From an uncultured Actinomyces sp. (GTDB lineage: Bacteria > Actinomycetota > Actinomycetes > Actinomycetales > Actinomycetaceae), in the NCBI GenBank assembly GCA_915063485.1, contig CAJZDJ010000038.1:1-17466 (forward strand): DNA of 17,466 nt, given 5' to 3'. The notes beneath the pieces are model-generated. The model ran no database searches. It worked only from the letters and a program-made list of their open reading frames with translations, and was not told the origin of the DNA. Made by a program: the position numbers and the translations under genes. Each line of letters starts with the position of its first letter. The stretch's first letter is position 1. Shown in pieces: positions 1-7,630 of the stretch.

Positions 1-44
1 ACCGCCTCATCGTGCGTCGTCGTCGGACCGGCAAGAAGCGCTGA
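1..44 (+). CDS. rplB: 50S ribosomal protein L2, C-terminal end (partial)
   Basis: Only the last 13 complete codons and the TGA stop are in the window; the gene starts upstream of base 1. The readable tail is RLIVRRRRTGKKR, a basic end of the kind found on bacterial L2. L2 is a primary 23S rRNA binder needed for subunit association. Its place directly before rpsS is the standard S10-operon order (rplB-rpsS-rplV-rpsC). The frame is open from base 3. The identification rests on this tail plus synteny. Confidence 0.88.
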   Translation, partial: RLIVRRRRTGKKR

Positions 45-56
45 TAGGAGCCTGAT

Positions 57-335
57 ATGCCGCGTAGTTTGAAGAAGGGTCCCTTCGTCGACGAGCACCT
101 GCAGAAGAAGGTAGACGCTCAGAACGAAAAGGGCACCCACAACGTCATCAAGACCTGGTCCCGCCGCAGCGTGATCACCCCTGACTTCCTAGGGCACACC
201 TTCGCCGTCCACGACGGTCGCAAGCACGTGCCGGTGTTCGTCACCGAGTCCATGGTTGGTCACAAGCTGGGTGAATTCGCCCCGACCCGCACCTTCCGCG
301 GGCACGTCAAGGACGACCGCAAGTCGCGCCGCTGA
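57..335 (+). CDS. rpsS: 30S ribosomal protein S19
   Basis: A 92-residue protein of normal S19 length. It opens with [12 protein letters not shown] and carries the family segment around residues 33–55 ([22 protein letters not shown]) and the [13 protein letters not shown] block at about 68–80. S19 sits in the 30S head near the A-site tRNA and contacts S13, which is also encoded in this window. An AGGAG ribosome binding site at 46–50 sets the ATG at 57, 12 bases after the rplB stop. It is part of the S10 operon transcript. No anomalies were seen. Confidence 0.98.
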   Translation: MPRSLKKGPFVDEHLQKKVDAQNEKGTHNVIKTWSRRSVITPDFLGHTFAVHDGRKHVPVFVTESMVGHKLGEFAPTRTFRGHVKDDRKSRR

Positions 336-362
336 CGGACCTGAAGAAGAGAGGCAAAAAAC

Positions 363-737
363 ATGGAAGCTAAGGCGCAGGCCAAGTACGTGCGCTGCAC
401 GCCGATGAAGGCTCGTCGAGTCATCAACGTCGTTCGCGGCAAGAACGCGCTAGAGGCCATCAACGTGCTGCGCTTTGCCCCGCAGGCTGCTGCCGTGCCG
501 GTGCGCAAGGTCGTCGAGTCAGCTATCGCTAACGCCCGCGTTAAGGCGCAGGCCGCCGGCGAGACCTTCCGCGAGGAAGAGCTGCTAATTCTTGAGGCTT
601 ACGCTGACGAGGGCCCGACCCTCAAGCGATTCCGTCCCCGCGCCCAGGGGCGCGCTTCGCGAATCCTGAAGCGTACCAGCCACATCACCGTAGTCGTCGG
701 CACCAAGGACGACGCTAAGAAGGAAGGGGCCCGCTAA
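363..737 (+). CDS. rplV: 50S ribosomal protein L22
   Basis: A 124-residue protein with the L22 fold signature: an N-terminal helix region ([21 protein letters not shown], residues about 7–27) and the long beta-hairpin near residues 80–105 ([18 protein letters not shown]), which in known L22 lines the peptide exit tunnel and is linked to macrolide response. A purine-rich AGAGAGG lies just upstream of the ATG. The stop TAA shares its last base with the rpsC start (TAATG), so translation of the two genes is probably coupled. The short basic tail ending KKEGAR is ordinary. Confidence 0.98.
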   Translation: MEAKAQAKYVRCTPMKARRVINVVRGKNALEAINVLRFAPQAAAVPVRKVVESAIANARVKAQAAGETFREEELLILEAYADEGPTLKRFRPRAQGRASRILKRTSHITVVVGTKDDAKKEGAR

Positions 738-1537
738 TGGGGCAGAAGGTCAACCCGACCGGGTTCCGCCTGGGCGTCACCACTGACCACCGTTCGCGCT
801 GGTTCTCTGACTCCAAGAAGAGCGGTCAGCGTTACTGCGACTTCGTAGCCGAGGACATTGAGATCCGTCGTCTACTGAACACTGGTCTGGAGCGCGCTGG
901 TATCGCCCGTATTGACATCGAGCGCACCCGCGACCGCGTGCGCATCGACCTACACACCGCCCGTCCGGGTATTGTGATCGGCCGTCGCGGCGCCGAGGCT
1001 GAGCGTCTACGCGCCCAGCTAGAGAAGCTCACCGGCAAGCAGGTTCAGCTCAACATCCTCGAGGTCAAGAACCCCGAGATCGAAGCTCAGCTGGTTGCCC
1101 AGGGCATCGCCGAGCAGCTGGCCAGCCGTGTCTCGTTCCGTCGCGCCATGCGTAAGGGTATGCAGTCCGCTATCCGCTCTGGCGCCAAGGGCGTGCGTGT
1201 GCAGTGCTCTGGCCGTCTAGGCGGCGCCGAGATGAGCCGCAGCGAGTTCTACCGCGAGGGACGCGTGCCGCTGCACACCCTGCGTGCGAACATCGACTAC
1301 GGCTTCTACGAGGCCAAGACCACCTTCGGCCGTCTGGGTGTGAAGGTGTGGATCTACAAGGGTGACGTCACCGAGCGTGACTTTGCCCGTCAGCAGGCCG
1401 AGGCCGCTCCTCGTGGCCGTCGTGGCGAGCGTCGTGGACGCCGCAACGACCGTGGCCCGCGTAACAACAGCGAGCAGCGGACCGAGCAGGCGCCGGTCGC
1501 CGAGGGCGCTGCCACCGAGCAGGGAACGGAGGCCTGA
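737..1537 (+). CDS. rpsC: 30S ribosomal protein S3 with R/G-rich C-terminal tail
   Basis: A 266-residue S3, longer than the roughly 230-residue enterobacterial form. The type II KH domain carries its GRRG loop at residues 82–85, and the C-terminal S3 domain includes the [11 protein letters not shown] segment at about 158–168. After residue 220 comes a low-complexity tail rich in Arg, Gly and then Glu/Ala (for example [15 protein letters not shown]). S3 forms part of the mRNA entry gate with S4 and S5. The ATG overlaps the rplV stop by one base. Of its 16 leucines, 5 use CTA. The tail is probably a disordered actinobacterial extension; S5 in this window has a similar one at its N-terminus. Confidence 0.98.
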   Translation: MGQKVNPTGFRLGVTTDHRSRWFSDSKKSGQRYCDFVAEDIEIRRLLNTGLERAGIARIDIERTRDRVRIDLHTARPGIVIGRRGAEAERLRAQLEKLTGKQVQLNILEVKNPEIEAQLVAQGIAEQLASRVSFRRAMRKGMQSAIRSGAKGVRVQCSGRLGGAEMSRSEFYREGRVPLHTLRANIDYGFYEAKTTFGRLGVKVWIYKGDVTERDFARQQAEAAPRGRRGERRGRRNDRGPRNNSEQRTEQAPVAEGAATEQGTEA

Positions 1538-1540
1538 GCC

Positions 1541-1960
1541 GTGCTCATTCCCCGTCGGACTAAGTTCCGCAAGCAGCACCGCCCGCACCGTACGGGCCTA
1601 AGCAAGGGCGGCAACCAGCTCGCCTTCGGTGACTACGGCATTCAGGCTCTAGAGCCCGCCTACATCACCAACCGTCAGATTGAAGCGGCCCGTATCGCCA
1701 TGACCCGTCACATCAAGCGTGGCGGTAAGGTGTGGATTAATATTTTCCCGGACCGCCCGCTGACCAAGAAGCCCGCCGAAACCCGTATGGGTTCCGGTAA
1801 GGGTGCCCCGGAGTGGTGGATCGCCAACGTCAAGCCCGGACGCATCATGTTCGAGCTGGCTGGTGTTCCCGAGTCGCTGGCTCGCGAGGCCATGAGCCGC
1901 GCCCAGCACAAGCTCCCTATGAAGACCCGTTTCGTTACTCGTGAGGGTGGTGACAACTGA
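1541..1960 (+). CDS. rplP: 50S ribosomal protein L16
   Basis: A 139-residue protein of normal length, starting [14 protein letters not shown] from a GTG codon three bases after the rpsC stop. Family blocks include [13 protein letters not shown] (about residues 27–39), the [26 protein letters not shown] stretch (63–88), and GRIMFELAG. The Arg equivalent to the hydroxylated residue of E. coli L16 lies in the ETRMGSGKG motif. L16 organises the A-site region of the large subunit. The stop TGA overlaps the rpmC ATG (TGATG), which indicates translational coupling. Confidence 0.98.
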   Translation: MLIPRRTKFRKQHRPHRTGLSKGGNQLAFGDYGIQALEPAYITNRQIEAARIAMTRHIKRGGKVWINIFPDRPLTKKPAETRMGSGKGAPEWWIANVKPGRIMFELAGVPESLAREAMSRAQHKLPMKTRFVTREGGDN

Positions 1961-2205
1961 TGGCTATCGGTTCCAAGGATCTTACGCCCTCCGACCTGGA
2001 CGGTATGGACAACGAGCGTCTGGCTGAGGAGCTCACCAAGGCTAAGGCCGAGCTTTTCAACCTGCGTTTTGCCGCTGCCACCGGTCAGCTAGAGGACCGT
2101 GGCCGTCTCAAGGCCGTGCGTCGCGATATCGCCCGCATTTACACCATTGTGCGCGAGCGTGAGCTCGGTATCCGCACCGCGCCCAGCTCTGAGGAGGCCA
2201 AGTGA
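1960..2205 (+). CDS. rpmC: 50S ribosomal protein L29
   Basis: An 81-residue L29, somewhat longer than the usual 60–75, with an N-terminal extension ([12 protein letters not shown]) before the core two-helix hairpin. The signature [32 protein letters not shown] spans residues about 31–62. L29 sits beside the exit tunnel near the docking site for trigger factor and SRP. The start overlaps the rplP stop. The 3' end overlaps rpsQ by four bases (GTGA). The short acidic C-terminal end (APSSEEAK) doubles as the Shine-Dalgarno region for rpsQ. Confidence 0.97.
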   Translation: MAIGSKDLTPSDLDGMDNERLAEELTKAKAELFNLRFAAATGQLEDRGRLKAVRRDIARIYTIVRERELGIRTAPSSEEAK

Positions 2206-2483
2206 GCGAGCAGACCGCCGCTGAGGCTACCGAGCGCAACCACCGTAAGGTGCGTCGCGGCTACGTAGTCTCCGACAAGATGGACAAGACCGTTGTAGTC
2301 CTGGTCGAGGAGCGCTACAAGCACTCCCTATATGGCAAGGTGCTACGTCGTTCCAAGAAGGTAAAGGTGCACGACGAGGCCAACTCGGCACGCGTCGGCG
2401 ACCTGGTTTCGATCATGGAGACCCGTCCGCTATCCGCCACCAAGCGCTGGCGTCTAGTGGAGATCGTGGAGAAGGCCAAGTAA
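2202..2483 (+). CDS. rpsQ: 30S ribosomal protein S17
   Basis: A 93-residue S17 from a GTG start that overlaps the rpmC stop. GAGGAGG at 2191–2197 is the ribosome binding site. The OB-fold core begins at [19 protein letters not shown] (about residues 15–33), and the conserved [18 protein letters not shown] end matches the family. The first 12 residues ([12 protein letters not shown]) form an extra acidic leader common in actinobacterial S17. It is the last gene of the S10 block here: a strong terminator follows about 50 bases later, whereas in many bacteria rplN follows at once. Confidence 0.97.
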   Translation: MSEQTAAEATERNHRKVRRGYVVSDKMDKTVVVLVEERYKHSLYGKVLRRSKKVKVHDEANSARVGDLVSIMETRPLSATKRWRLVEIVEKAK

Positions 2484-2532
2484 GGCTGCCATGGTCGGCG
2501 GGTGGGCTGTGGCCCGCTCGCACCTGATCTGA

Positions 2533-2570
2533 GGGTGCGGTTCCGGTTTACCGGGGCCGCACCCTTTTTT
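2533..2570 (+). terminator. Rho-independent terminator after rpsQ
   Basis: The arms GGGTGCGG (2533–2540) and CCGCACCC (2557–2564) pair perfectly over 8 bp, with an internal CCGG/CCGG pairing in the loop, and are followed at once by T6 (2565–2570). This is a textbook intrinsic terminator. It marks the end of the S10 operon transcript. Confidence 0.93.
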
Positions 2571-2645
2571 ATGCGCTCGTTTTATGTGCTTTTGTTTTGG
2601 GTGCTTTGGCCACTTTGCGTTTTGCCTGGTTTCTTTATCGACGAC

Positions 2646-2762
2646 GACGGCGCCCGGCTGTGTCCGCCCGTGCCCGATGGCTCCCGGTGTCCGCCCGTGC
2701 CCGACGGCGCCCGGCTGTGTCCGGTGCCCGACGGCTCCCGGCGCGCCCGGCTGTGCCAGCCC
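2646..2762 (+). repeat. GC-rich imperfect tandem repeat (about 27–30 bp units)
   Basis: Four units start with GACGGC or GATGGC and carry the core (C/T)CCCGG followed by TGTCCG or a variant and ending GTGCCC: 2646–2675 (30 bp), 2676–2702 (27), 2703–2729 (27), and a degenerate unit from 2730. The units abut with no spacers, which excludes CRISPR. Unit lengths are multiples of three, but no coding role is supported. A related block lies at 13690–13809: 2723–2740 matches 13690–13707 at 16 of 18 bases. Confidence 0.8.
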
Positions 2763-2888
2763 TGCCCCGCAGCGCTACCTGCTCCGTCGTCGTCGTTATT
2801 GGCGCCACCTGGGGCTTTACATTAAAGGGGAGGGGTGCCTTACGTAGTGGTGAGCAAATGCATAGGCGACATGTCCCCTTAGCGTCTT

Positions 2889-2916
2889 TTGCGCCGTCGG
2901 GCAATACCGATAAACT
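2889..2916 (+). promoter_or_regulatory. Candidate promoter of the spc block
   Basis: TTGCGC (2889–2894), a 16-bp spacer and TAAACT (2911–2916) fit a housekeeping actinobacterial sigma promoter. TAAACTAGCC here closely matches TAAACTAACC upstream of infA (10541–10550), suggesting that the two ribosomal protein transcripts share a promoter type. It follows the S10 terminator and precedes the rplN leader. Confidence 0.55.
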
Positions 2917-3095
2917 AGCCAAGTTGTACGTCTAGAGCTTTAGCCAGAGACCTCCACATATGTGTCTGTGTCTGGCTCCCTAGAGTCACCCTCTTGGCCT
3001 AACCCAGCCAACGGTGGCTAGTGCAAAGTACCATTGAACGTTCGGCTAGGCTCGCGTGTTGCGCGAGAACCAGCTCGACGACAGGAGAATTGTAA
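2917..3095 (+). promoter_or_regulatory. Foldable 5' leader of rplN
   Basis: This is an approximately 170-nt non-coding leader. TCTAG (2931–2935) pairs with CTAGA (2980–2984), enclosing AGCCAGA (2942–2948) paired with TCTGGCT (2971–2977) and a palindrome CACATATGTG (2955–2964) at the tip. A small AGCC/GGCT hairpin (3006–3019) and a CTCGCG/CGCGAG hairpin (3051–3067) follow. AGGAG at 3083–3087 is the rplN ribosome binding site. The fold suggests post-transcriptional control, for example autoregulation by a ribosomal protein, but no known leader class was recognised. Confidence 0.45.
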
Positions 3096-3464
3096 ATGAT
3101 CCAGCAGGAGTCACGACTAAAGGTCGCTGACAACACTGGTGCCAAGGAAATCCTTTGCATCCGTGTTCTCGGTGGCTCTGGTCGTCGCTATGCGGGTATT
3201 GGTGACACCATTGTCGCCACCGTCAAGGACGCCATTCCTGGCGGCAACGTCAAGAAGGGCGATGTCGTTAAGGCCGTGGTAGTGCGCACCCGCAAGGAGC
3301 GCCGCCGTCCCGACGGTTCCTACATCCGCTTCGACGAGAACGCTGCCGTAATCCTCAAGAACGATGGCGAGCCCCGCGGTACTCGTATCTTTGGCCCCGT
3401 CGGCCGTGAGCTGCGCGAGAAGAAGTTCATGCGCATCGTTTCCCTGGCCCCGGAGGTGATTTGA
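3096..3464 (+). CDS. rplN: 50S ribosomal protein L14
   Basis: A 122-residue, full-length L14. It starts [19 protein letters not shown] and carries the family blocks [14 protein letters not shown] (about residues 24–37), [25 protein letters not shown] (61–85) and [29 protein letters not shown] at the end. L14 lies at the subunit interface and contacts L19 and 16S helix 14. AGGAG at 3083–3087 sets the start. It is the first gene of the spc block, with its own candidate promoter and leader, and lies 3 bases before rplX. Confidence 0.98.
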   Translation: MIQQESRLKVADNTGAKEILCIRVLGGSGRRYAGIGDTIVATVKDAIPGGNVKKGDVVKAVVVRTRKERRRPDGSYIRFDENAAVILKNDGEPRGTRIFGPVGRELREKKFMRIVSLAPEVI

Positions 3465-3467
3465 TCC

Positions 3468-3812
3468 ATGGCGCGTATCAAGAAGAACGACCAGGTCATC
3501 GTTATCGCCGGTAAAGACAAGGGTAAGACCGGGCGTGTACTGAAGGTTATCCCCGAAACTAACCGCGTTATCGTGGAGGGTGTCGGTCGCGTAACCAAGC
3601 ACACCAAGGTTGGCCAGAGCGCCAACGGTTCCCGCACTGGCGGCATTGAGACCGTTGAGGCCTCGATCCACGCCTCTAACGTTATGCTCGTTGACCCCGA
3701 GACCAAGCAGCGCACCCGCGTTGGCTTCCGTCTTGAGGAGGGCGAGCGCCCCAACGGCCGTAAGCGCACCATCCGCGTGCGTTACGCCAAGAAGTCCGGG
3801 AAGGACGTGTGA
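3468..3812 (+). CDS. rplX: 50S ribosomal protein L24
   Basis: A 114-residue L24. The KOW motif is at residues about 6–33 ([28 protein letters not shown]), followed by [13 protein letters not shown] and the [17 protein letters not shown] block. L24 is an early-assembly 23S binder near the exit tunnel. A GGAGGTGA ribosome binding site lies within the end of rplN. The stop TGA (3810–3812) comes just before the preferred rplE ATG at 3815. Length and sequence are ordinary. Confidence 0.98.
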   Translation: MARIKKNDQVIVIAGKDKGKTGRVLKVIPETNRVIVEGVGRVTKHTKVGQSANGSRTGGIETVEASIHASNVMLVDPETKQRTRVGFRLEEGERPNGRKRTIRVRYAKKSGKDV

Positions 3813-3814
3813 GC

Positions 3815-4372
3815 ATGACTGAGAAGATCACTCCCCGTCTAAAGACTAAGTACGCTGAGGAGGTGCGCCCCGCTCTGTTGGCTGAATTCAAGCACGCCAA
3901 CGTTATGCAGGTGGGTGGCATCACCAAGGTAGTGGTCAACATGGGTGTGGGCGAGGCCGCTCACGACTCTAAGCAGATCGAGGGCGCTGCCCGCGACCTA
4001 GCTGCCATCACTGGCCAGAAGGCTCAGATCACCAAGGCACGCAAGTCCATCGCGCAGTTCAAGCTGCGTGAGGGTCAGCCCATTGGTGCCCACGTCACCC
4101 TGCGCGGTGACCGCATGTGGGAATTCCTGGACCGCCTAATTTCCATCTCGCTGCCCCGTATCCGCGACTTCCGTGGGCTCAGCCCCAAGCAGTTCGACGG
4201 TAACGGTAACTACACCTTCGGTCTGACCGAGCAGTCCGTGTTCCACGAGATTGAGCAGGACAAGATCGACCGCGTACGCGGCATGGACATCACCGTGGTT
4301 ACCACGGCCAAGACCGACGAGGAAGGCCGCGCTCTGCTGAAGAAGCTCGGCTTCCCCTTCAAGGAGAAGTGA
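3815..4372 (+). CDS. rplE: 50S ribosomal protein L5
   Basis: A 185-residue L5. The family blocks are the VVNMGVGEA segment (about residues 37–45), [25 protein letters not shown] (71–95), and [33 protein letters not shown]5 binds 5S rRNA in the central protuberance and bridges to S13. GTG at 3809 is also in frame, but GGGAAGGA at 3798–3805 is only 3 bases from it and 9 from ATG 3815, so the ATG was chosen. The stop is one base before rpsN. Confidence 0.97.
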   Translation: MTEKITPRLKTKYAEEVRPALLAEFKHANVMQVGGITKVVVNMGVGEAAHDSKQIEGAARDLAAITGQKAQITKARKSIAQFKLREGQPIGAHVTLRGDRMWEFLDRLISISLPRIRDFRGLSPKQFDGNGNYTFGLTEQSVFHEIEQDKIDRVRGMDITVVTTAKTDEEGRALLKKLGFPFKEK

Positions 4373-4373
4373 C

Positions 4374-4559
4374 ATGGCAAAGACCGCTCTGATCCAGAAG
4401 GCGAACCGTAAGCCGAAGTTTGCTGTACGTGCCTACACTCGCTGCCAGCGTTGTGGCCGTCCCCACTCGGTCTACCGTAAGTTCGGCCTGTGCCGTATCT
4501 GCCTGCGCGAGATGGCCCACAAGGGCGAGCTCCCGGGCGTAACCAAGAGCAGCTGGTAA
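4374..4559 (+). CDS. rpsN: 30S ribosomal protein S14, zinc-binding (type Z)
   Basis: A 61-residue short S14 of the zinc-containing (C+) class. Cysteines C24, C27, C40 and C43 form two CxxC pairs and are the expected Zn ligands. The family end LPGVTKSSW is present. S14 is a late-assembly protein of the 30S head. Many actinobacteria also encode a longer zinc-free S14 elsewhere under Zur control, but that paralogue is not in this window. Only one base separates it from the rplE stop. A 58-base gap follows before rpsH. Confidence 0.98.
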   Translation: MAKTALIQKANRKPKFAVRAYTRCQRCGRPHSVYRKFGLCRICLREMAHKGELPGVTKSSW

Positions 4560-4617
4560 ATCTCTACGTCGTAGGTCCGCGAGGAAACCACGACGAGGAA
4601 GGGCGACAGGCCCACTA

Positions 4618-5016
4618 ATGACTATGACAGACCCGATCGCAGACATGCTAACCCGTCTGCGTAACGCCAACCAGGCCCACCACGACTCGGTGTCGATGCC
4701 CTCGAGCAAGCTCAAGGTCAACATCGCCTCCATCCTAAAGTCCGAGGGCTACATTGCCGACTACGCCGTCGTTGACGCCGAGGTAGGCAAGACGCTGACC
4801 CTGTCCCTGAAGTACGGGGCTAACCGTCAGCGCGCCATTCAGGGTGTACGCCGCATTTCCAAGCCTGGTCTGCGTGTGTACGCCAAGTCCACCAACCTGC
4901 CCAAGGTTCTAGGTGGCCTCGGGGTGGCTATTTTGTCCACCTCCTCTGGTCTCCTAACCGACAAGCAGGCCGAGAACAAGGGTGTCGGCGGGGAAGTCCT
5001 CGCCTACATCTGGTGA
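4618..5016 (+). CDS. rpsH: 30S ribosomal protein S8
   Basis: A 132-residue S8 with the N-terminal signature [21 protein letters not shown] and the C-terminal family block from [19 protein letters not shown] through [10 protein letters not shown]8 organises the central domain of 16S rRNA and in E. coli represses the spc operon by binding mRNA at the rplX–rplE junction; a comparable site was not recognised here. ATG 4618 is preferred to ATG 4624 because MTMTDP aligns with the family start (E. coli MSMQDP). The ribosome binding site is weak (ACAGG at 4606–4610). Confidence 0.97.
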   Translation: MTMTDPIADMLTRLRNANQAHHDSVSMPSSKLKVNIASILKSEGYIADYAVVDAEVGKTLTLSLKYGANRQRAIQGVRRISKPGLRVYAKSTNLPKVLGGLGVAILSTSSGLLTDKQAENKGVGGEVLAYIW

Positions 5017-5032
5017 GAACGGAGGATAACTA

Positions 5033-5572
5033 ATGTCTCGTATTGGACGACTCCCCGTTCCTGTTCCGGCAGGTGTGGACGTGACCATTAACGGTCAGGA
5101 CATCACTGTGAAGGGCCCCAAGGGTACCCTTTCACGTACCATCAGCGAGCCGATCTCTATCGCCCGCGCTGAAGACGGCTCCATTGTCGTCACCCGCCCC
5201 GACGACGAGCGTACCTCTCGCTCTCTGCACGGCCTGAGCCGTACCCTGATCCACAACATGGTTGTGGGTGTTACCCAGGGTTACGAGAAGCGCCTTGAGA
5301 TCGTCGGTACCGGTTACCGTGTACAGGCCAAGGGCTCCAACCTAGAGCTGGCCCTGGGCTTCTCTCACCCGGTGACTGTCGAGGCTCCTGAGGGTATCTC
5401 CCTCGCTATCGACGGCCCGACCAAGATCATCGTCTCCGGCATTAGCAAGGAGCAGGTGGGCGAGGTCGCCGCCAACATCCGCAAGATTCGTCCGCCGGAG
5501 CCCTACAAGGGTAAGGGCGTTCGTTACGCCGGCGAGAACGTGCGCCGCAAGGTCGGAAAGGCTGGTAAGTGA
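5033..5572 (+). CDS. rplF: 50S ribosomal protein L6
   Basis: A 179-residue L6 of standard length with the two tandem L6 domains. It begins [17 protein letters not shown]; the KGPKGTLS motif is at residues about 28–35, and the C-terminal signature from [17 protein letters not shown] through RRKVGKAGK matches the family. L6 lies near the GTPase-associated centre and sarcin-ricin loop. GGAGG at 5021–5025 is a strong ribosome binding site, 7 bases before the ATG. The stop is two bases ahead of the preferred rplR ATG. Confidence 0.98.
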   Translation: MSRIGRLPVPVPAGVDVTINGQDITVKGPKGTLSRTISEPISIARAEDGSIVVTRPDDERTSRSLHGLSRTLIHNMVVGVTQGYEKRLEIVGTGYRVQAKGSNLELALGFSHPVTVEAPEGISLAIDGPTKIIVSGISKEQVGEVAANIRKIRPPEPYKGKGVRYAGENVRRKVGKAGK

Positions 5573-5574
5573 CC

Positions 5575-5949
5575 ATGGGTTACGCTCTCAAGAGGGGCAA
5601 GGGCAAGGCTATTGCCCGCAAGATCCGCCACCAGCGTGTGCGCAAGCACGTATTCGGTACTCCGGAGCGTCCCCGCCTGGCGGTATTCCGTTCCAACCGT
5701 CACGTGGTTGCCCAGGTTATCGACGACGTTGCTGGCCACACCCTAGCCGCTGCTTCCACCATGGAGCTAGCAGGTCAGGAAGTGGAAGGCGCCAAGATTG
5801 GTGCCGCCCACCAGGTCGGTTTGCTGGTAGCCGAGCGCGCCAAGGCCAAGGGCATCGAACAGGTTGTCTTTGACCGTGGTGGTAACAAGTACCACGGCCG
5901 CGTTGCGGCTGTAGCCGAGGGCGCCCGCGAAGCCGGGCTGTCCCTATGA
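5575..5949 (+). CDS. rplR: 50S ribosomal protein L18
   Basis: A 124-residue L18. It begins [16 protein letters not shown], with [24 protein letters not shown] at residues about 27–50 and the end block from [19 protein letters not shown] through [10 protein letters not shown]18 brings 5S rRNA into the 50S subunit with L5. A GTG at 5569, overlapping the rplF stop, would add two residues and sits better relative to GGAAAGG (5555–5561); ATG 5575 was chosen because it aligns with the Streptomyces L18 start as recalled. The start is therefore uncertain by two codons. Confidence 0.95.
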   Translation: MGYALKRGKGKAIARKIRHQRVRKHVFGTPERPRLAVFRSNRHVVAQVIDDVAGHTLAAASTMELAGQEVEGAKIGAAHQVGLLVAERAKAKGIEQVVFDRGGNKYHGRVAAVAEGAREAGLSL

Positions 5950-5983
5950 GCACTAAGACGACTGGAAAGCAGAGGAATATCTG

Positions 5984-6691
5984 ATGGCTGCACCGCAGCG
6001 AGGCAGGTCCGCGTCGTCCGACGGCTCGGCCCAGCGTGATGAAAAGGAACGTCAGGGTGAGGGCCGCGGCCGCCGCGACCGTAACAATGACCGCCGCGAC
6101 CGTAACCGCGGCAACGACGACAAGTACATCGAGCGCGTCGTCACCATTAACCGTGTGTCCAAGGTCGTCAAGGGCGGCCGTCGCTTTACCTTCACTGCTC
6201 TGGTAGTGGTTGGTGACGGTGAGGGCACTGTGGGTGTCGGCTACGGCAAGGCTAAGGAAGTTCCCGCCGCCATTGCCAAGGGTGTGGAGATTGCGAAGAA
6301 GAACTTCTTCCACGTCCCCATGATCCGCCGCACCATTCCGCACGTAGTCCAGGGTGAGGACGCCGCCGGCGTCGTACTCCTGCGTCCGGCTTCCCCCGGT
6401 ACCGGTGTTATCGCCGGTGGTCCGGTGCGCGCCGTTCTAGACTGCGCCGGTATTCACGACATTCTGTCCAAGTCTCTGGGTTCTTCGAACTCCATCAACA
6501 TCGTGCACGCCACTGTTGATGCACTCAAACAGCTAGAGCAGCCTGAGGCCGTGGCGGCTCGCCGTGGCCTACCCCTGGAAGACGTGGCTCCGCAGTCCAT
6601 GCTGCGCGCCCGCGCCGAGGGTGAGGCTGAGAAGCGTGCTGAGGCTGAGAAGAAGGAAGCCGAGAAGGCCGCTGAGGGAGTGAATGAGTGA
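5984..6691 (+). CDS. rpsE: 30S ribosomal protein S5 with extended, charged ends
   Basis: A 235-residue S5, well above the roughly 167 residues of E. coli. The double-stranded-RNA-binding domain starts at [21 protein letters not shown] (about residues 46–66) and includes the [18 protein letters not shown] stretch; the C-terminal domain has [17 protein letters not shown] and [16 protein letters not shown]. Residues 1–45 form an Arg/Asp/Asn-rich, probably disordered extension, and the end ([18 protein letters not shown]) is a charged helix-like tail. S5 acts at the mRNA entry gate and in decoding fidelity. GAGGAA precedes the ATG. The TGA overlaps the rpmD ATG. Confidence 0.97.
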   Translation: MAAPQRGRSASSDGSAQRDEKERQGEGRGRRDRNNDRRDRNRGNDDKYIERVVTINRVSKVVKGGRRFTFTALVVVGDGEGTVGVGYGKAKEVPAAIAKGVEIAKKNFFHVPMIRRTIPHVVQGEDAAGVVLLRPASPGTGVIAGGPVRAVLDCAGIHDILSKSLGSSNSINIVHATVDALKQLEQPEAVAARRGLPLEDVAPQSMLRARAEGEAEKRAEAEKKEAEKAAEGVNE

Positions 6692-6873
6692 TGGCGAAGC
6701 TCAAGATTACCCAGGTTAAGTCCGGTATTGGTGGCACTCACCGTCAGCGTGAGACCCTCAAGTCGCTAGGTCTGCGCAAGATCCGCCAGACCACTGTGCG
6801 CGAGGATTCCCCCACCGTCCGTGGCATGATCGCTACGGTGGCCCACCTGGTCACCGTCGAGGAGGTCAACTGA
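6691..6873 (+). CDS. rpmD: 50S ribosomal protein L30
   Basis: A 60-residue L30. [31 protein letters not shown] carries the family core (KSxIGxxxxQRxTLxxLGL), and [23 protein letters not shown] completes it. L30 is a small 23S-binding protein near L5 and 5S rRNA, present in only some bacterial groups. The start is ATG 6691 (TGATG overlap with rpsE), with GAGGGAG at 6674–6680 as ribosome binding site; an in-frame GTG immediately before it is unlikely to be used. Two bases separate its stop from rplO. Confidence 0.97.
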   Translation: MAKLKITQVKSGIGGTHRQRETLKSLGLRKIRQTTVREDSPTVRGMIATVAHLVTVEEVN

Positions 6874-6875
6874 CC

Positions 6876-7355
6876 ATGGCAGATAGCAAGAACACCGAGC
6901 AGGAGCAGAAGGTGACCGTAGTTAAGGTTCACCACCTGCGTCCGGCTGCCGGTTCCAAGAAGGCCAAGACCCGCGTGGGTCGCGGTGAAGGCTCCAAGGG
7001 TAAGACCTCTGGGCGCGGTACTAAGGGCACCAAGGCTCGTTACCAGGTTAAGGCCGGTTTCGAGGGTGGCCAGATGCCGATGCACATGCGTCTACCCAAG
7101 CTGCGTGGCTTCAAGAACCGCAACCGCGTGGAGTACCAGCCCGTTAACGTAGGCCGCATTGCCGAGCTGTTCCCCCAGGGTGGCGAGGTAAACGTAGAGG
7201 CTCTGGTTGCTGCCGGTGCCGTGCGCGCTGGTCGTCTCGTCAAGGTTCTTGGCGAGGGCGACGTTAACGTCAAGCTGAACATCGTGGCTGACGCTTGGTC
7301 TGGCTCCGCCCAGGCTAAGGTTGAGGCTGCCGGCGGTTCTATCACCGCCCGCTGA
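6876..7355 (+). CDS. rplO: 50S ribosomal protein L15
   Basis: A 159-residue L15 with an N-terminal extension of about 15 residues before the core [15 protein letters not shown]. The glycine- and basic-rich region ([21 protein letters not shown], about residues 30–50) and the [21 protein letters not shown] block are the L15 signature. It is the last gene of the spc block: a 13-bp perfect hairpin follows 23 bases downstream. In E. coli secY is cotranscribed behind rplO; here secY appears to have its own transcription signals. Confidence 0.97.
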   Translation: MADSKNTEQEQKVTVVKVHHLRPAAGSKKAKTRVGRGEGSKGKTSGRGTKGTKARYQVKAGFEGGQMPMHMRLPKLRGFKNRNRVEYQPVNVGRIAELFPQGGEVNVEALVAAGAVRAGRLVKVLGEGDVNVKLNIVADAWSGSAQAKVEAAGGSITAR

Positions 7356-7378
7356 CTCAAGTTTTAAGCGCCAAATCC

Positions 7379-7420
7379 TGCCCCGCTGGGATGTAAGTCC
7401 CAGCGGGGCAGTGCTTTAAT
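7379..7420 (+). terminator. Terminator hairpin after rplO
   Basis: TGCCCCGCTGGGA (7379–7391) and its perfect reverse complement (7398–7410) form a 13-bp stem with a six-base loop. Downstream is GTGCTTTAATT, so the T-tract is weak, but stem strength and position fit a terminator. Partial read-through into secY is possible. Confidence 0.8.
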
Positions 7421-7472
7421 TGGTGGCGCTAAGTGCTTTGAAATGGCCGTTAAGGCTTTGGCACTTGGTGTT

Positions 7473-7579
7473 TTGACATTGTGTGGGCCGTTTTAAATGT
7501 CCCACGGTATAAGATCACTATGCTAAGCGGGTTTATGATTTTGGCTTTTGGCCTGCTGGTGCAGGTAAGCTAAACCTGC
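7473..7579 (+). promoter_or_regulatory. Candidate secY promoter region and leader hairpin
   Basis: A consensus-like TTGACA lies at 7473–7478, with only a weak AAATGT at the matching -10 distance. TATAAGAT (7508–7515) and TATGCT (7519–7524) are better -10-like elements but lack a good -35. A hairpin GCAGGT (7561–7566)/ACCTGC (7574–7579) lies in the presumed leader. A promoter is likely somewhere here, given the upstream terminator and the 275-bp gap, but the exact elements are unsure. Confidence 0.4.
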
Positions 7580-7630
7580 GGCGCTGCATTACTGTGGCGA
7601 CGCTGCCCCCATTCACCAGGAGATGTACGA

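Larger units (their letters stand above)
2484..3095 (+). other. 612-bp intergenic region between rpsQ and rplN
   Basis: There is no credible gene here. In order it holds a rho-independent terminator (2533–2570), a T-rich stretch (about 2571–2640), a GC-rich tandem repeat (2646–2762), a mixed stretch without clear structure (2763–2888), a candidate promoter (2889–2916) and a foldable leader (2917–3095). Open frames over the repeat on both strands are low-complexity Pro/Arg/Ala strings without a good ribosome binding site, so they are treated as spurious. A gap this long between S10 and spc genes is unusual. Confidence 0.85.

Noticed and set aside
2646..2762. Possible CRISPR array, because the repeat units are 27–30 bp
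   Set aside because: The units are adjacent and diverged, with no unique spacers between them.
2502..2935. Open frames on both strands over the gap after rpsQ, up to 112 codons
   Set aside because: They run through the terminator and the GC-rich repeat, give low-complexity Pro/Arg/Ala sequence in several frames at once, and lack a good ribosome binding site.
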